Shown one piece after another: positions 52,806-62,217 of a DNA stretch of 64,000 nucleotides (positions within the stretch are counted from its first letter, which is position 1; every line of letters starts with the position of its first letter). The notes under the pieces are model-generated. The model searched no databases. It saw only the letters and a list, made by a program, of their open reading frames with translations, and was not told the origin of the DNA. Position numbers and translations under genes: made by a program. The stretch spans positions 124,001 to 188,000 of the forward strand of contig NZ_JAJNMU010000020.1 in assembly GCF_022458865.1 (NCBI RefSeq), read 5' to 3'. Source of the DNA: Paenibacillus periandrae. GTDB taxonomy: Bacteria; Bacillota; Bacilli; Paenibacillales; NBRC-103111.

Positions 52806-53978
52806 TTAATCCGCTGATTGAACCACCGAATGCCGTGATGCCATGCTGGACAATACAAACACGGCAATGATAGCGATGAGTACGCCGAGTACCCCAAACC
52901 AGGTAATGGATGCTAAAGAAACACGGTTAACGATCAGCCCACCGATTCCTGCGCCGACAGCCATGGCAAGCTGCATCATGGAACTGTTCAAGCTCAGCAT
53001 GACGCCCGAGGATTCAGGAACAAGCGAAACCAAGTTAAATTGCTGCGCGGGAGCGGATGACCAAGCGGCAAAAGACCAGAGGATCAAAATGGCGAATACG
53101 GCAATGACCGACTGTCCGACTAAGGATAGCAAAATCAACGAAATGACGTGAAGCACCATCCCTGAAACGAGCGTGTTTTTGATGCCTCGTTTATCCGCAC
53201 TGTAGCCGCCGACTTTCGAGCCAATCAAACTGGCAATGCCGAACACGAACAGAGCTGCGCTAAGCAATGATTCATTTAAATGAGTCACCTCTAGCAGAAA
53301 AGGGGATAAGTAAGTATAGGCGAGGGAATATCCTCCCAACCAGAAAAAAGTAATCGCTAAAGCAACCAAAATCTGAGGTTTTTTTAACAAAGCAAATTGT
53401 TTGAACAAAGGGACAGGCTTGTCACCCTGCATACGTGGTATAACCGCAGCAATGACAAGCGTGGCCAAGCCCCCGACAATTGCGATGGCCAGAAATACTG
53501 CTTTCCAGCCAAAAGCCGAGGCTACCATTCTGCCGAGCGGGACGCCGATGATGAGCGATGCGGTAATGCCCATGGTGACGTTGGCGATGGCGCTGGCCTG
53601 CTTACCTGGCAGAGCGATTTTGGCGGCGATGCTGAGCGCGTTAACTGTGACCACCCCGGCGCCTAAAGCAGTAATGATTCTCGCGGCAATGAAGAAACCG
53701 AAGCCGGACAAAATAAATGTTAGCAGATTTGAGGCAATAAAGAGGCCCAGCGAATAAAGTAGGAGTTTTCGCCGGTCCATTTTGGCCGTTAGCGCCATCA
53801 AAATAGGCGTGCCGACCGCATAGGCCAGGGAATAAACCGTAATTAGCTGGCCTGCTGCCGCAACGCTTGTTCCCAGCGTCTCTGCGATTCGGTCTAATAT
53901 CCCAGAAACGATGTAATTGGATGTTCCAACTAAAAAGCTGATCAAGGCTAGAACGTAAACTTTCCATGTGCTCTTCAT
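52806..53978 (-). CDS. MFS transporter (DHA1/AraJ-like efflux type)
   Basis: A 390-residue transporter with about twelve helices, the loop 2-3 motif ALTAKMDRRKLLLYSLGLFI and motif C-like ALGAGVVTVNALSIAA. Closest in style to DHA1 efflux proteins annotated as AraJ or chloramphenicol-resistance-like. GGAGAG precedes the start. It is divergent from a TetR-type gene with palindromic sites between, the usual arrangement for a repressor-controlled efflux pump. Confidence 0.87.
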   Translation of the reverse strand: MKSTWKVYVLALISFLVGTSNYIVSGILDRIAETLGTSVAAAGQLITVYSLAYAVGTPILMALTAKMDRRKLLLYSLGLFIASNLLTFILSGFGFFIAARIITALGAGVVTVNALSIAAKIALPGKQASAIANVTMGITASLIIGVPLGRMVASAFGWKAVFLAIAIVGGLATLVIAAVIPRMQGDKPVPLFKQFALLKKPQILVALAITFFWLGGYSLAYTYLSPFLLEVTHLNESLLSAALFVFGIASLIGSKVGGYSADKRGIKNTLVSGMVLHVISLILLSLVGQSVIAVFAILILWSFAAWSSAPAQQFNLVSLVPESSGVMLSLNSSMMQLAMAVGAGIGGLIVNRVSLASITWFGVLGVLIAIIAVFVLSSMASRHSVVQSAD

Positions 53979-54002
53979 AATTCACTCTCCTGATATGTTT
54001 TA

Positions 54003-54205
54003 ATAACTATATTTTTGTCGATAACGAGAAACCGCCACGACTGCATGTTAGCAACTGAAGTAGCCAGCACGGGGCTTGCCGCAATTTTCGGTCAATTCCT
54101 CCCGCCAAATCTAGATCTCGGGATCATAGATCCGAACCGACTGGTGTTCTCGAATAATAAAAAAAGTTGGTACTCCCTCGTTTGTGACGGTTGTGAAACC
54201 GACAT
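54003..54205 (-). pseudogene. Nitroreductase N-terminal remnant
   Basis: A start codon at 54205 with AAGGAGGAGAG leads into MSVSQPSQTRE. The following frames, shifted against each other, read HQSVRIYDPEI, REELTE and SVANMQSWRFLVIDKN, which together match the N-terminal pattern RRSxRxYxxxxVxxEELxxILxxA and NMQPWRF of flavin nitroreductases. At least two frameshifts and a deletion of the C-terminal half are evident. It precedes the MFS gene directly and was probably its operon partner. Confidence 0.6.
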
Positions 54206-54254
54206 GGTTCTCTCCTCCTTTTGGAATAAACGGCATTCAACAATTTGTTTCAAT

Positions 54255-54354
54255 ACAACATTTGTTGTTTGAGCAACATTGTTGTATTTGTATGTTATAA
54301 TAACAACCGAATGGTACGCAATCATCAGTAACCATAAACCGTTGTATAGACAAC
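54255..54354. promoter_or_regulatory. TetR-type operator palindromes in divergent promoter region
   Basis: Three inverted repeats share one half-site: ACAAC-ATTT-GTTGT (54255-54268), GTTGT-TTGA-GCAAC (54264-54277) and GTTGT-ATAG-ACAAC (54341-54354). A TATAAT box lies between them (about 54295-54300). They lie between the nitroreductase/MFS unit and the TetR gene and are the likely binding sites of that repressor. Confidence 0.65.
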
Positions 54355-54394
54355 ACCATTTCTATAATGTCGTTTTACTGGGGAGATCTTAACC

Positions 54395-54985
54395 ATGACA
54401 ATTAAAAAGAATGAAGCTGATCCTCGTGTGATACGTACACGTCGACTCCTTCAAGACGCTTTTGCTTCATTAATTCAAGAAAAAGACTTTGAATCGATAA
54501 CCGTTAGGGATATTGCAGAGCGGGCTACTGTTAACAGAGCGACTTTTTATGCTCACTTTGTAGATAAATTCGAAATTCTTGAGGCCAGACTAATGGAATC
54601 GTTTATGACAATCATAAATCGTAGAATAAGCGGTCACGAAGTATTGAATGAAGAAACAATTCAGAGCATTTTTCTGGGAGTATGCGAATTTCACAAGGGT
54701 CTAAGCACTATGTGCAAAAGAAGAAATATATCGCTTGTACCTGTATTCGAAATTCAAATAAAGGAAAAAATTCAAACGATACTTCTTTCCTTTATAGACA
54801 AAGACAAGATTCTATCGACTCCAAACGCGCAATTCTTAATAAATACAGCTTCTATCATGTTAAGTTGGGGGATGTATGGGGCGGCTTACGTTTGGAACAA
54901 TGAGGGGTGTCTAATAAGTGCGGAATCATTCGTTAAACAGTCTTTGCCCTTAGTGATGAACGGAGCCAAAGAACTGCTGGGATAG
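54395..54985 (+). CDS. TetR/AcrR-family regulator
   Basis: A 196-residue TetR-type repressor. The N-terminal helix-turn-helix reads SITVRDIAERATVNRATFYAHFVDKFEIL (about residues 34-62), followed by a helical ligand-binding domain with the TetR_C pattern of the YP-type group. GGGGAGA precedes the ATG. It is divergent from the MFS gene and probably represses both units through the GTTGT-N4-ACAAC palindromes. Confidence 0.9.
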   Translation: MTIKKNEADPRVIRTRRLLQDAFASLIQEKDFESITVRDIAERATVNRATFYAHFVDKFEILEARLMESFMTIINRRISGHEVLNEETIQSIFLGVCEFHKGLSTMCKRRNISLVPVFEIQIKEKIQTILLSFIDKDKILSTPNAQFLINTASIMLSWGMYGAAYVWNNEGCLISAESFVKQSLPLVMNGAKELLG

Positions 54986-55050
54986 GTCCTTTCGCTATTG
55001 CTGTGCACTTACCGTTCAGATGAAACCATTAACTTGAATCACCGGTTGTT

Positions 55051-55437
55051 GTGTATCACAATGAATCATCCAGACGACCTGGCCCCAATCTCGTGATCAT
55101 CCTACCCGATCGTCGACTTGCACAGCATCTTTGTCTTGCCAATTCTGGATATGACCATCTGGGTGGATTAGTACATCCACCCTTCAGATGTTCTATAAAA
55201 AGCCTGCTGAGCATTTTCATAGAGTCCAGAATGTCCACTCCTGCAGGATTGCGGTTAACCGAAGAAGTTTATCAAGGGCAATGGCATTCACCAGGAAAAT
55301 ATCGGATGGACGAAATTCGTTCTGATCAAGTTAGAATTCCTATTCGTTGGCTATCTGGTATAAATACGATACGAGCAGAAGTAATGAGTAAAGAGGGAAT
55401 GTTTGGTTGGCGGCTTCGTTTAAAAATCGGTCTGTAG
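55051..55437 (+). pseudogene. Unrecognised gene remnant
   Basis: Only the C-terminal half of this open stretch looks protein-like: LTEEVYQGQWHSPGKYRMDEI, VRIPIRWLSGINTIRAEVMS and GMFGWRLRLKIG, reminiscent of a beta-sandwich segment. The N-terminal half is Arg- and Ser-rich with no pattern. No start site is convincing. It is probably the tail of a lost gene. Confidence 0.35.
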
Positions 55438-55465
55438 GAAGTAATAAGTTTACCGTAGTTAAGCG

Positions 55466-55500
55466 GGTAACGATAGTTTAATAAACAAAGTGGCTGCCGC
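55466..55500. repeat. TAACGGG-type intergenic repeat, copy R4
   Basis: Reads GTTAAGCGGGTAACGATAGT followed by TTAATAAACAAAGTGGCTGCC. It shares the TAAC, AGTTTAAT and GGCTGCC elements with the repeats around the HisG-like gene but lacks a full hairpin. From 55438 to 55598 nothing else is seen. Confidence 0.35.
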
Positions 55501-55598
55501 TAGTACTGTCAATTTAGGAAAAAACCTCCTCTTCGGAATATTTCTCCATTTATATCCATTCGTTTGCACCTGGTGTCAGCTACGCTGGTATTGGGCCT

Positions 55599-56123
55599 AT
55601 GAAGATGGCAATGGAAATTTTTCGGGAAACAGAAAAATACATTGTTGTTGATATGGGAGATCTTACCGATCCGAATCGCAAGCTGATCCCTGATAATATG
55701 CGTTGGATGAGAAAATCCAACAGTGGAACAGATTTAATTCAAGAAGTTCCTTCCAATGTCTACGCGTTCCTATCTTTCGATCATTTCCGTGTGGAGCTGC
55801 AGAAAAGGGATGGAATTATGTACTCCCATTTGAAAGTAAGGTAGTTCGGTGCAGGAGCGACGAATAATGTGGATAATGTAGGGAAAGTGATAGACACTGC
55901 TCTTTATGCAGAATACATTCCATCAGGTTTACAGTGGGGGCGCACAGTTTTAGATCCTGGTATCCACGAAATGAGGCTTATAAGTGGGCAATTGGTACCC
56001 AAAATGAGAGGTAAAGATAAAGACGGATTTGGTATATACCGATTTCCTGCACAATGGATTGGTGAAAAAGGCACTGCTATTGTTTTTCATTCAATAATCG
56101 ACCATTCTTTAGGTGGCAAGTAA
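55599..56123 (+). pseudogene. Unknown protein gene interrupted by an in-frame stop
   Basis: One frame runs from 55599 to 56123 and is broken only by a TAG at 55842-55844. The N-terminal part (KYIVVDMGDLTDPNRKLIPD, NVYAFLSFDHFRVELQKRDG) and the C-terminal part (YAEYIPSGLQWGRTVLDPGI, YRFPAQWIGEKGTAIVFHS) both look like real protein but match no family I recognise. No ribosome binding site is clear. Between 56124 and 56341 a further short open stretch (YTRKHEKGTDTTVRHLIQS) may belong to it. Confidence 0.45.
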
Positions 56124-56341
56124 TGGTAACGGATACGGATGTTCAATAGGGGAATTAAACTATAGTTATTACATGCATGCATACACCCGCAAGCATGAAA
56201 AAGGAACAGATACAACAGTTCGTCACTTGATCCAATCAATTAGCTTAGAACTGGATTTTGTACAGACTTAAATAAGCCTTGGCGGCTTCGTTTTTTAAAA
56301 TTTAATATTTCTAGGCAGCAGATCGAGATTTCTGTCTATAC

Positions 56342-57791
56342 TCATAGACTACACCTTAGAATGTCAAATACGGTTTTCTTCTCATACCGATGTGACTTGC
56401 GTCCATTCTTTTCAATCATCCGAAAGAATTGGAGAAGCACCCGCTGTACATCATCCGCTTGCTTTTTCATGGCATCATGTAGAGAAAGAAAATATTCTTT
56501 TAAGATACAGATTACTTTGAATTCACTGGCTTCTTTCTTTTTCTTTATCAGCAAAAGCCAATGCATCTGAAACATGAGAGAAGAACTCAGCAAAATGGCG
56601 ATCAACTGCCTGTATACATGACATTCAAAGCGTTCGGTTTTGACCGACTTGCATCGGTCAATATGGAAGATGGATTTCCACGTTTTAAATAAAATCTCGA
56701 TTTGCCAGCGTAGGGAATACAGGTCATGGACATGCTCTTTTTTTAAATAAATGTCAGGGGCATTGGTCATGTAAATATTGATGGCACTTAAGCGTTTTGT
56801 TCGTTCTTTGTAAGTCGCGTTTTTCTTTTTCTCCTGTTTAGCACGCATCAGGAGCCGCTTCTGACTCTGTTCTTCCGTAAGTTTGTAAATAAGAAGCCGT
56901 ATTTTTTATAGAGACCCAGATACACTTCAGGAAGTTCCACCATTTCTCCAGATTGAAGACGATTCATAATAACTTCCAGATCGATTTCTTTGTACAATGA
57001 TTGCTTTTTTACCCTGCCATCTTTGAATTGTTCAACTTCCTTATTTTGTTCATATACGCGGACATTCAATTTTAACCGTGAAACATAAAAAGCTCCTCGC
57101 TGCTCTATTTCTTCAAAGTCTTCTAAACAAAAATACCCCAAATCTCGAATACAAAGATCGTTCATTTCCACCGTTTTCGCTCGTTTTGAACCATATAGAC
57201 CATCGTTGTTTTTTCCGAGGCCAACTTCTACTTGTAAGAATTCTCCGGATTTCAACTCGTATTCGAGTTGAATTTTCATGCCAGCCGTATGAGAACTTCC
57301 TCCGGATCCCTGGTAACGGTCGGCAAAGGGATCTGGAAGTTGAAAAACAGTCGAATCCAGAATACAGATTCGATGAAAATAGGAGTTACATTCACAAGGC
57401 AGCGAGAAGGAAGTCGAGATCTTTTCTTGGAGAAGTGTTGAAAAAAGGGATTGAAGCGTTGATTCAATCCTTCTGCGCTCATCGAAAGATGATTGGAGGC
57501 ATCAAGTTGGCTACATAATCGTGCGAGGGGAGTCACAGCTACACGATCATTTAAAAAGACACATAAGGAAACCAAATCCTGCGCGGTATATTTGCTCTTT
57601 CGTTGGACGAAACCAAGTTGGGTAGGAGAAAAATGATGGTGAAGCTGTTGGGCTAGTAAATGCATTTTTCGCTGATAGAAAGTGGAATAGAATTCATGGC
57701 AAACCATCCTTTCTATGGAATTATGCTTGATATAGAAAGGATGGCTTATTTTTCCAGTTTGGGGTATAGATTCATCTTAGCTTGATGGGTA
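56342..57791 (-). mobile_element. IS4-family element (IS231-like), transposase in three frames
   Basis: Transposase pieces on the minus strand: 57276-57707 (FVQRKSKYTAQDLVSLCVFL, start), then with a frameshift the first catalytic Asp in ILDSTVFQLPDPFADRYQG, 56848-57279 (AGMKIQLEYELKSGEFLQVE, IRDLGYFCLEDFEEIEQRG) and 56342-56848 (LYSLRWQIEILFKTWKSIF, the YREK-type motif with catalytic Glu). At least two frameshifts inactivate it. The terminal repeat CTTAGCTTGATGGGTATG ends at about 57791 and fits IS4/IS231 ends (CATRCCCATCAA on the other strand). The opposite terminal repeat was not found, so that end is truncated. Confidence 0.8.
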
Positions 57792-58036
57792 TGTGAGGTG
57801 ACCCCGATTACAGCATGGTGACAATCGAAGGTTCGTCGCCGACAATTGCGATTTTAATATCGGATATACTTATCATCGTTTTCACCCATACCCATTGCAG
57901 CATATTCACCTTAACAGAACCTAAACGGCGGGAGCAAAATTAAGCTGATGTTTATCTATCCGTTTAGGTTCTGTTTCATTGGGGATGGTAGGGTAGGGGG
58001 TGAGAAAACTATTCGAGCATTCAGGAGGATTGGTTT
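57792..58036. terminator. Intergenic region with 16-bp stem hairpin
   Basis: Arms AACAGAACCTAAACGG and CCGTTTAGGTTCTGTT (about 57913-57976) form a perfect stem with a 30-base AT-rich loop. No long T-run follows. No gene was seen in this stretch; the hairpin may be a bidirectional terminator or a small repeat. Confidence 0.45.
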
Positions 58037-58350
58037 ATGAGAAGATCGTCCCTAGTCGACGCCGCTCTTGTTGTATTCATGTCGTCATTTTCGTTCTCCG
58101 CCTCGGTTTCGTCGAACCAGCCAGCGGTCGATAGCAAGTCTACCGAGGTCAAGCCGCCTTTGGACAAACCCGTTTGGGAGGTCACCGGTTTACTCCATGG
58201 GGCGCTTTCCAGAATGTACGGGATGAACACTCCAAGAGGATGCTGAACCAAGCTGGCAGCGGCCAATTAGGAGCTCATCCGAAAAAGGTCGGTTGGGGCC
58301 TGAAGCGGAAAACAGCAACAAACGTATCACAGTATAGCCAGGCCAATTGA
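58037..58350 (+). pseudogene. Small secreted protein gene, frameshifted
   Basis: CAGGAGGA stands 8 bases before an ATG, and the first 30 residues look like a signal peptide (ALVVFMSSFSFSASVSS). Near 58195 the frame changes: the first frame ends at 58246, while the +1 frame continues as FTPWGAFQNVRDEHSKRMLN and GQLGAHPKKVGWGLKRKTAT to a TGA at 58348-58350, just before the next gene's ribosome binding site. This suggests one small exported protein broken by an indel. No family recognised. Confidence 0.4.
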
Positions 58351-58362
58351 GGAGGATAATTT

Positions 58363-59091
58363 ATGATTATAACCACTACATCAACTATTGAAGATTCCCC
58401 GATCAAAATGAGTAGCCCTTCCACGTCCACTATGCCCCAAGCCCGACCTGGCTGGCCAGAGACCCTAACTGCACTGGGTCTCTATCTGATCGGCATTATT
58501 ATGCTCGGTCTTTGGATGACGCAAATCCCTGACGAGCAAGCCATCTTGCGAATTAACATCGGGGGTGTAGGCAATGGTCTCGTTGGCCTCGCCGCCTTGT
58601 TCGCAGCCTACGCCCTGCGAGTTCGCAATCTGCGCGCTTTCGGTTTCCGGGCGACCGAACGGAAATGGCTGCTTGTGGGAGCCGCCCTCGGTGTTGTCGC
58701 GTTCGGCGGATGCTTCGTTATAGAGGGGGTGTATTTTCAATTCATCACCGAGCCGAACAACCAAGCGGACTTCCAGGTGGCGGCGAAAGGCGGCGCGCTC
58801 TCACTCTTCGTTCTGATTATCACTGGCGCCATCCTCACGCCGCTCGGCGAGGAGTTTGTATTCCGTGGCGTTATTGCCAATGCGCTGAACCGTTACGGAG
58901 CATGGGCTGGCGTGGTCGCCAGCGCTGCGATCTTCGGCGTCGTTCATGGATTCAACGTCATCCTGTTCGACGCATTCATGGTCGGCATCCTGACGGGCAT
59001 ACTGTTCCGTAAGACGGATTCCGTCTGGCCTGGGGTCGTGGTGCATATCGTTTATAACGGCCTCAATCTTCTCTACTATTCTACGCTATAG
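58363..59091 (+). CDS. CPBP-family intramembrane metalloprotease
   Basis: A 242-residue membrane protein of the CAAX/Abi (CPBP) family. Motif 1 is EEFVFRGVIANAL with Glu163-Glu164 and Arg, motif 2 is VVHGFNVILFDAFMVGILTG with a His, and motif 3 is VVHIVYNGLN. About six helices are predicted. Members process bacteriocins or act in self-immunity and prenyl-protein processing. AGGAGG precedes the ATG by 7 bases. It follows the small secreted-protein remnant, so an old peptide/protease pair is possible but speculative. Confidence 0.85.
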   Translation: MIITTTSTIEDSPIKMSSPSTSTMPQARPGWPETLTALGLYLIGIIMLGLWMTQIPDEQAILRINIGGVGNGLVGLAALFAAYALRVRNLRAFGFRATERKWLLVGAALGVVAFGGCFVIEGVYFQFITEPNNQADFQVAAKGGALSLFVLIITGAILTPLGEEFVFRGVIANALNRYGAWAGVVASAAIFGVVHGFNVILFDAFMVGILTGILFRKTDSVWPGVVVHIVYNGLNLLYYSTL

Positions 59092-59100
59092 GTACTGCCA

Positions 59101-59222
59101 CATAGCCATCAAGTAAAGAAATTAATACACCCCCAAAACGAAAAAAAGCTATTTTTTTTGTAAATAAAGGATGGCTTTTTTTCGTTTTGGGGGTATTCGA
59201 AAATTTTAGCTTGATGGGCATG
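59101..59222. mobile_element. 122-bp MITE related to IS4/IS231 elements
   Basis: The ends are inverted repeats: CATAGCCATCAAGTAAAG at 59101-59118 and TTTTAGCTTGATGGGCATG at 59204-59222. The centre is a perfect 21-bp hairpin with arms at 59129-59149 and 59174-59194. The last 55 bp resemble the end of the IS4-family element at 57735-57791, including AAAGGATGGCTT and AGCTTGATGGGYATG. There is no coding capacity. It looks like a non-autonomous derivative mobilised by an IS4-type transposase. No target duplication was seen. Confidence 0.75.
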
Positions 59223-59463
59223 GGGCTCTACCCCTTTAAGATCATGTACAGTGAACCGTATCATCGCTAGTGGTAAAGCAGAGAATTAAACTGGATGTCG
59301 AAGCGGCAATGCTGAATTTGCAGGTCGGAGCTTAAATTGTTTAAGCACTCGACACATGTGGAGTGTCTAATATTGATGGTTCGCAAGGAATAGTTGAGAT
59401 GTGACAGTATTGCTCATGTGGTGAATCACAACAAATGATCTCGATAGAGGTTGAAATCTTATC

Positions 59464-59509
59464 TTGACATATATCGATCATCTATATGTTATGTAGATGA
59501 TCGATATAT
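59464..59509 (+). promoter_or_regulatory. padR promoter with 16-bp palindromic operator
   Basis: TTGACA (59464-59469), 17 bp, TGTTAT (59487-59492) makes a good sigma-A promoter. Perfect arms ATATATCGATCATCTA (59469-59484) and TAGATGATCGATATAT (59494-59509) flank the -10 box. A repressor dimer on this site would block RNA polymerase. AAAGGGAGA follows 15 bases before an ATG at 59527. The rest of 59223-59463 shows no gene. Confidence 0.75.
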
Positions 59510-59526
59510 GAAAGGGAGATAGGGTT

Positions 59527-59858
59527 ATGGCTATTAGTTAACTGGCAGCACAACAATGCTCATACTAAAGTTACTTAAAATTAAAGATATGTATGGCTAT
59601 CAGATGATTGAGGAACTTGCAAACAGGTCACACCATACATTTTCGTTAAAAGCGGGGACGCTTTATCCCTTGCTGCATACCCTTGAACAGCAGGAAAAGA
59701 TATCTTCTTATGAAGAAAATGCAGACAGTACAAAAGTGAGGAAATATTACAGCATAACGAAAAAAGGCAAAGGAATGCTTGCTGAGAAAAAAGATGAATG
59801 GAAAGCTTTTACTTCTGCTGTTAATCAGGTTTTACAAGGGGGTATGACCTTGCCCTGA
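59527..59858 (+). pseudogene. PadR-family regulator with frameshifted 5' end
   Basis: A PadR-type winged helix is clear from 59556: MLILKLLKIKDMYGYQMIEE, SLKAGTLYPLLHTLEQQ and VRKYYSITKKGKGML. The well-placed ribosome binding site, however, serves an ATG at 59527 (MAIS) that meets a stop after four codons, and in the +2 frame LTGSTT leads into the main frame. The natural start MAIS...LxxGxTTMLIL has therefore lost its frame. The last residues (from about 59845) come from an IS3 end. Translation from the ATG at 59556 without a ribosome binding site would give a nearly full-length protein, so residual function cannot be excluded. Confidence 0.7.
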
Positions 59859-60630
59859 AAAAGTAGACACGTAGAAAGCCTCAGTGAACCCAATTAGCCT
59901 AACTTTCTCCGACCAGGAATGGCGGGACATAATCGTTGGAGGAATGCGTTCTCCGACGGTTGTAAAAGAGCTCGATATATTCAAACACAGCTTTCTTAGC
60001 CTCAAGCTCGTGTCTTGAATGTGCAATCATTGAGCCATTCCATTTTCAACTTTCCCCAAAAGGATTCCATTGGAGAATTATCATAACAGTTTCCTTTGCG
60101 ACTCATGCTGCAGATAAATCCGTTCTTCTCAAGAAGTTTCTGGTAACCTTTACTGGCGTATTGAACGCCGCGATCAGAATGTACAATAAGTCCTTTGGAT
60201 GCACCTGTGCGGCCAATTGCTTGCTTCAGAGCCGCAAAGACAAGCTCTGTTTTCATACGACTATCCATCGCCCAGCCTACGAGTTTTCGGCCATGTAAAT
60301 CCAACACGCCAGCGAGATATAGCCATCCTTCAGCCGTTGCTATGTAGGTAATATCACTCAACCACTTCTCATTGGGTTTGCTTGTGGTAAAGTCCTGGTT
60401 CACAATGTTATCTGCAAGAGGGAGATTGTGGTTTGAATTTGTTGTTGCTTTGTATTTCTTTACCACTTTCGATCGGATCCCGTTAGCTCGCATTAACCGC
60501 GCAACACGGCCCCGACTGGCTTTCTTATCTGACGGTAAATTCTTAGTAATCTGCGGTGATCCGTAGATTCTGCGACTGTTTTGAGTAAAATATGGGAGTA
60601 TTAAGCGAATGTTGAATTCATCTCTGAAAG
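59845..60630 (-). pseudogene. IS3-family transposase (OrfB) remnant
   Basis: The DDE integrase core is visible on the minus strand: PNEKWLSDITYIATAEGWLY, IVHSDRGVQYASKGYQKLL and SPMESFWGKLKMEWLND. The upstream part from about 60625 reads RDEFNIRLILPYFTQNSRRI. A stop after FKTRA at 60002 and a frameshift break it before EAKKAVFEYIELFYNRRRTH at the C-terminus. The IS end with TG lies at 59845; the OrfA part and the other end are missing. It cut the tail of the PadR gene. Confidence 0.8.
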
Positions 60631-60750
60631 CGTGTCAGGCCACCGGGCGGAAGACCGCGATGACCCAGACGGCCGCCGCATCGACCACCGTTATGACAAT
60701 CCAAGTCGTCGGAAAATAAAAGCCTCTGTATAGGTATGATATTCACAAAT
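60631..60750. other. Gap with short fragment
   Basis: One frame reads DDPDGRRIDHRYDNPSRRK before a stop, which might be the tail of a secreted repeat or toxin-type protein, but it is too short to name. Nothing else is seen. Confidence 0.2.
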
Positions 60751-61140
60751 TCAAAACTGGTCGGTTATATCCGTCCAGTGTGTCCAATCGGGAAGCTTCT
60801 GCAGTCCCCAATAATTGAGAAACATCCGGATCACTTGTCCCTTGTCCGGCGTTTGATAGCTGTAATGCTTGAAGGACTGATCAGCGTAGTTCAGGCGCAG
60901 TTCGACGATAATGCTGTTCAGGGCATCCTGCGCAGGGCAAGCTTGTATATAACTGCTTTCCCCGACAGGCGCGCTTGGATCCAAGATAATGAAGTCATCG
61001 GGATCTGCCGCGAAGCCTTCGATAATATCCGTGATCAGAGAGGCTTCAATGGCGTCGTTTTGGTAGGTTACGTTTTGGGTGCTAATGGTGTAGGTCACAT
61101 CATTGCGGTCAACTGGGCTCAAATTTGCGGATTCACTCAT
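60751..61140 (-). CDS. Hypothetical acidic protein
   Basis: A 129-residue acidic protein without signal peptide or helices in the membrane. The start has TAGGAGGA 7 bases upstream. No family recognised; the middle (DDFIILDPSAPVGESSYIQA) and C-terminal (VIRMFLNYWGLQKLPDWTHW) segments look well folded. Size, charge and setting resemble immunity proteins of polymorphic toxin loci, but there is no matching toxin. Confidence 0.55.
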   Translation of the reverse strand: MSESANLSPVDRNDVTYTISTQNVTYQNDAIEASLITDIIEGFAADPDDFIILDPSAPVGESSYIQACPAQDALNSIIVELRLNYADQSFKHYSYQTPDKGQVIRMFLNYWGLQKLPDWTHWTDITDQF

Positions 61141-61294
61141 TGCTCTTCCTCCTACTATAAAGTATCATTTTCTCCCGTTTTCTCACTTATTCTCATGATT
61201 TCATCTTTGACAGCTTGTGTTGGTGGAGAATGTCGTTGTACCGAATATCTCTGTACAGGCGTGGGCGGGAACAGAGTTTAGGACTGTTTCATTA

Positions 61295-61531
61295 CTAGGA
61301 ATAGCCTACGCGAAAATACCACAATGGATCATTTTTTCCCTGCTCGGCAATAAGAGCAAACTGTTCCAGTGCTTTTTCATACAAACTCAGATTGTTATAA
61401 GCCCGACCCATGCTGATGATCATGTCGTAATCCCTGTCCGCTGGAGGAATTTTCATCAGAGTGTCTACGATCTGCTGGTGTTCATTATCTTCGTGCCATT
61501 TCATTATCTGTGCGCTTAGCTCTTGCTCCAT
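61295..61531 (-). pseudogene. TPR-like protein, N-terminal fragment
   Basis: From ATG 61531 (GGGAGGCA upstream) the protein reads MEQELSAQIMKWHEDNEHQQ, LMKIPPADRDYDMIISMGRA and EQFALIAEQGKNDPLWYFRVGY, then a stop. This is the start of a tetratricopeptide-type protein family in which WYFRxGYAYYYL normally continues for at least another 80 residues. The gene has lost its 3' end at about 61300. It is probably an old operon partner of the acidic protein downstream on the same strand. Confidence 0.6.
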
Positions 61532-62217
61532 CGTTGCCGTTTGCCTCCCAAGTGAAAATGTGGTTTTCTCTATTTTACCAGAGAGAGGGCTGTGGATGGA
61601 AATGTTTACCTTCATTTCGAAAGGATACTTAATATAACGAAAAGATGCTATAACCAAGTCACGGCGGTAAACCGGTTATGCTGATCTAAAAAATAGTTAG
61701 ATTCATAATCATGTATCCTTAGTCAAGAACGTATGTTCCTGTTTGGTATTCCCGAAACCTTATGAATGTATCCAGCTTCTCGTGCAACCCGTTTGGCTGT
61801 TCTTTGAATCCTTATGGCTACCCTTATGGCAATGGGAACGAACATGGGGCTTACAAAAGTGGCCGAAACTACCCCAGCTTGCAGATATTGCCTTTTTAAT
61901 TCGAAAAATCGCTATAAGCAATCAGGATCGCCTCGTCTTTTTTTATGAAAAGATAAAAAAAGCTCTCGAAGAAATGGAGAGAGGAGGAGTCACACATGCT
62001 GAAAACTATCAAGTTTATTCCTCACGCCACTGGTCTGTCACTAGAACAGTAATTACATTTCTTGAGGAAACAGCAGAATTCTTATAATACTCATCGTCAT
62101 CCGTTAAATCGATAGCTGTGTCAAGATTATCAGTTTTTAAAGCAGCATCTACGACCAAATAGAACAGAATGTGCAGATCGATAACATTATGATGATAAAT
62201 TTTCATAATCACTTTAG
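61532..62217. other. Gene debris
   Basis: No intact gene. A plus-strand open stretch (61743-62087) has no ribosome binding site and low protein likeness at its start. On the minus strand, about 62055-62212, a segment reading YHHNVIDLHILFYLVVDAAL and DNLDTAIDLTDDDEYY looks like the tail of a small acidic protein of unknown family. No terminators or repeats were recognised. Confidence 0.3.

Noticed and set aside
61743..62087. 114-codon plus-strand frame
   Set aside because: No ribosome binding site, unusual Trp-rich start, and a minus-strand fragment overlaps its end. Kept only as part of a debris region.
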